Of a stretch of 64,000 nucleotides of DNA, positions 62,619-64,000 are shown piece by piece. The first letter of the stretch is position 1. Each line of letters begins with the position of its first letter. The notes under the pieces were generated by a model. It saw only the letters and a program-made list of their open reading frames with translations, ran no database searches and had not been told where the DNA came from. Source of the stretch: Ardenticatenaceae bacterium (GTDB lineage Bacteria > Chloroflexota > Anaerolineae > Promineifilales > Promineifilaceae); the NCBI GenBank assembly GCA_011525915.1, contig WYBM01000005.1, forward strand, positions 186,001-250,000. Direction: 5' to 3'. Both the position numbers and the translations under genes were made by a program.

Positions 62619-63646
62619 TCCACTCCTTGTAAGAAGGAAACGACACACTCACCTAACTGCGACAACAAATAACCACCTTCTTGAATAATAATGGTGGGCA
62701 GGTTGAGGGCGGCAATTTTGGCCCCCATACGGCCGTAACTCGCTGGCGTCAGCTTAAACCCCCCCACCGGATCATCAGTCAGCGTATCGGCGCCAAAAGC
62801 CACAATCAGCGAATCGGGCACAAAGGCACGGATGCGGCGCAGGGCTTCGGCCAGGGTGGTCATATAGGCCGGCTCTTGCGTGCCCAGCGGCAGGGGGAAG
62901 TTAAAGTTATGGTTCTCACCCGCACCTGTACCATACTCGTCAGCAAACCCCCAGTAAAAGGGATATTCATGGAAGGGGTCAGCATGCAGGGAGCAGGTGA
63001 AGACGTCACCACGGCCGTAAAAAATCTCCTGCGTCCCGTTCCCATGATGATAATCCAGGTCTAAAATAGCCACCCGCTGCCCGGCTTCCACCAGCCATTG
63101 GCCGGCCACGGCCGTGTTATTTAAATAACAAAACCCGCCATAAAGATCAGCGGCCGCATGGTGGCCGGGCGGCCGGCAGAGAGCATACGCCAACCGCTCC
63201 TGACCCGTCAGCACCCATGCCGCCGCATTCAGGGCCGTTTGGGCGCTCCAATAGGCGGCCTCCCACGTGCCGGCAAAAATGGGTGACCCCGCGTCAAAAC
63301 AATAAAGTCCCATCTGACCCCACAAAGAAACTGGTTTGTGACGTGGCCGGCCGCCCACGCTAAACGTTTCTGGCAGGGCTACCGTCCGTCCCGTCTCAGC
63401 TACCATGCGTTCATGTGCAGTTTGCAAAAAAGCCACCATGTCATGGCGGTGTACTTCCAGAATCGGCTCCAGGCCAAAATCATCGGGGGGTAAGATGTCA
63501 CCCAACCCGGCCGCCTGGACGGCATCATGCATGATCAGGCCGCGCCTGGCTATTTCTGAATAATAAACAACAGAGTGGGGAGAATCTGGCTCATGAAGAG
63601 CCGCCGGGTCATGAACAATATGGTGAGGCGAATAAAAGGTGCGCAT
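62609..63646 (-). CDS. Histone deacetylase superfamily protein (acetylpolyamine amidohydrolase-like)
   Basis: Zinc deacetylase of 345 residues. The family motifs are in order: R-P-P-G-H-H-A (about 156-162) with the catalytic His pair, G-F-C-Y-L-N-N-T-A, the zinc site D-L-D-Y-H-H-G-N-G-T-Q (about 195-205) and a late G-A-D-T-L then E-G-G-Y. G-F-C-Y-L-N-N and the N-terminal loop (Y-S-P-x-H) fit bacterial acetylpolyamine amidohydrolases and acetoin-utilisation-type deacetylases, which remove acetyl groups from polyamines or proteins. The third zinc Asp aligns with D-T-L-T-D-D-P. The substrate is not decided by sequence. It leads a three-gene minus-strand run. Confidence 0.88.
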   Translation of the reverse strand: MRTFYSPHHIVHDPAALHEPDSPHSVVYYSEIARRGLIMHDAVQAAGLGDILPPDDFGLEPILEVHRHDMVAFLQTAHERMVAETGRTVALPETFSVGGRPRHKPVSLWGQMGLYCFDAGSPIFAGTWEAAYWSAQTALNAAAWVLTGQERLAYALCRPPGHHAAADLYGGFCYLNNTAVAGQWLVEAGQRVAILDLDYHHGNGTQEIFYGRGDVFTCSLHADPFHEYPFYWGFADEYGTGAGENHNFNFPLPLGTQEPAYMTTLAEALRRIRAFVPDSLIVAFGADTLTDDPVGGFKLTPASYGRMGAKIAALNLPTIIIQEGGYLLSQLGECVVSFLQGVEAG

Positions 63647-64000
63647 GACGCCCTAATTAAACACGGAAACGCCAAAAACGCCAACGATCAGGCGCACTTC
63701 CCTTTCCAGCGGCAGCCAGGTCAACCGCTACAATTGGGGCTGGCGAAAGATTTTTCCATTCCGTACTATAAACGTCACCCAAATAATAATAGCGTAGGGT
63801 TCCCATCACTTTGGCTCGGACAGTTTGTGGTACCCTGCTTGTGGAAGGAGTGGCAATGCCGAATTTTATGTACTAAGTCTAAAAACAACTTGCCGGTTTG
63901 GGGATAATAAGGCTACTTACGGGGCGTTTGCCAACTCAGTAACTCATTTGCAGACGCGCCCTAAGGCCCGTTACAGATTAGTGTATCGCCATTTCCCAAG
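63647..64000. other. Right-end region without recognisable gene
   Basis: These 354 bp are AT-richer than the neighbours and must hold the promoter of the deacetylase gene. On the plus strand GGAAGGAGTGGCA before an ATG near 63856 looks like a ribosome-binding site, but the frame closes after five codons. I see no RNA gene or repeat. Confidence 0.4.

Larger units (their letters stand above)
1..64000. repeat. Dispersed palindromic octamer ACGGCCGT (HIP1-like)
   Basis: The perfect palindrome ACGGCCGT occurs across the whole window in genes on both strands and in spacers; examples start near 655, 1662, 2658, 4778, 7381, 9053, 10622, 12863, 14161 and 20892. By eye I count about 25 copies in the first 15 kb, roughly one per 600 bp, where base composition predicts less than one. 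In genes it is read in all frames, giving Thr-Ala-Val, Asn/Asp-Gly-Arg or Arg-Pro, so protein sequence does not drive it. Copy number is a manual estimate. Confidence 0.85.

Noticed and set aside
63575-63907. Plus-strand open frame of 110 codons at the right end
   Set aside because: It overlaps the start of the deacetylase gene on the other strand and has no ribosome-binding site or recognisable domain.

Overview
The window looks like chromosome from a member of the Chloroflexota, most likely an Anaerolineae-type filament. This is inferred from gene content, not from any marker gene: secreted proteins with Thr/Pro-rich linkers, NHL/YVTN propellers, DUF11 and CAP-LysM domains; a Ser/Thr kinase with a C-terminal SH3-like domain; a SARP/BTAD-NB-ARC-TPR regulator; an LLM-class (F420-type) oxidoreductase; and huge YD-repeat proteins. 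Base composition is moderately GC-rich and even. The palindromic octamer ACGGCCGT recurs throughout, in genes and spacers, far above chance, like the HIP1 element of cyanobacteria. No rRNA, tRNA, CRISPR array, transposase or integrase was recognised.

Layout. 0-5 kb: an alpha-2-macroglobulin gene cut by the left edge and pbpC (PBP1C), a known partner pair. 5-8.9 kb (minus): N-formylglutamate amidohydrolase, secreted subtilase, and a protein resembling the Nmad3 family. 9.2-11.6 kb (plus): two adjacent DUF3179 lipoproteins. The second has an in-frame UGA where the first has the first Cys of its C-P-L-C motif, and a SECIS-like hairpin lies 20 nt downstream, so I read it as a selenoprotein. 11.7-15.7 kb: membrane-anchored protein, Crp/Fnr regulator, SDR, GNAT acetyltransferase, PAS sensor protein. 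15.8-18.8 kb (minus): a seven-blade WD40 / Ras-like GTPase / zinc-ribbon / TIR protein, a candidate immune sensor. 19-24.2 kb: secreted propeller, CAP-LysM and DUF11 proteins. 24.4-28.1 kb: rhomboid protease, lipoprotein, and tatA-tatB-tatC (minus). 28.3-32.8 kb: LLM oxidoreductase, flavin-dependent halogenase-like enzyme with a clear intrinsic terminator, methyltransferase, aroC. 32.8-37 kb (minus): Ser/Thr kinase, ABC ATPase and ABC permease in one operon. 37.2-41.2 kb: P-loop ATPase and SARP-type regulator. 41.4-61.4 kb: a secreted collar-repeat/kelch protein, then a 5,565-residue secreted RHS/YD protein. 61.6-63.6 kb (minus): HDAC-family deacetylase and two arrestin-like proteins. The right end has no recognisable gene.

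Overall theme: a large share of the coding sequence makes cell-surface or exported proteins, together with export and wall machinery (Tat, PBP1C, rhomboid, ABC-2 exporter). The most notable items are the Cys/Sec DUF3179 pair, the genome-wide octamer, the WD40-GTPase-TIR protein, the giant RHS protein with an internal membrane hairpin, and 7-nt-phased CAGT repeats in two intergenic regions.
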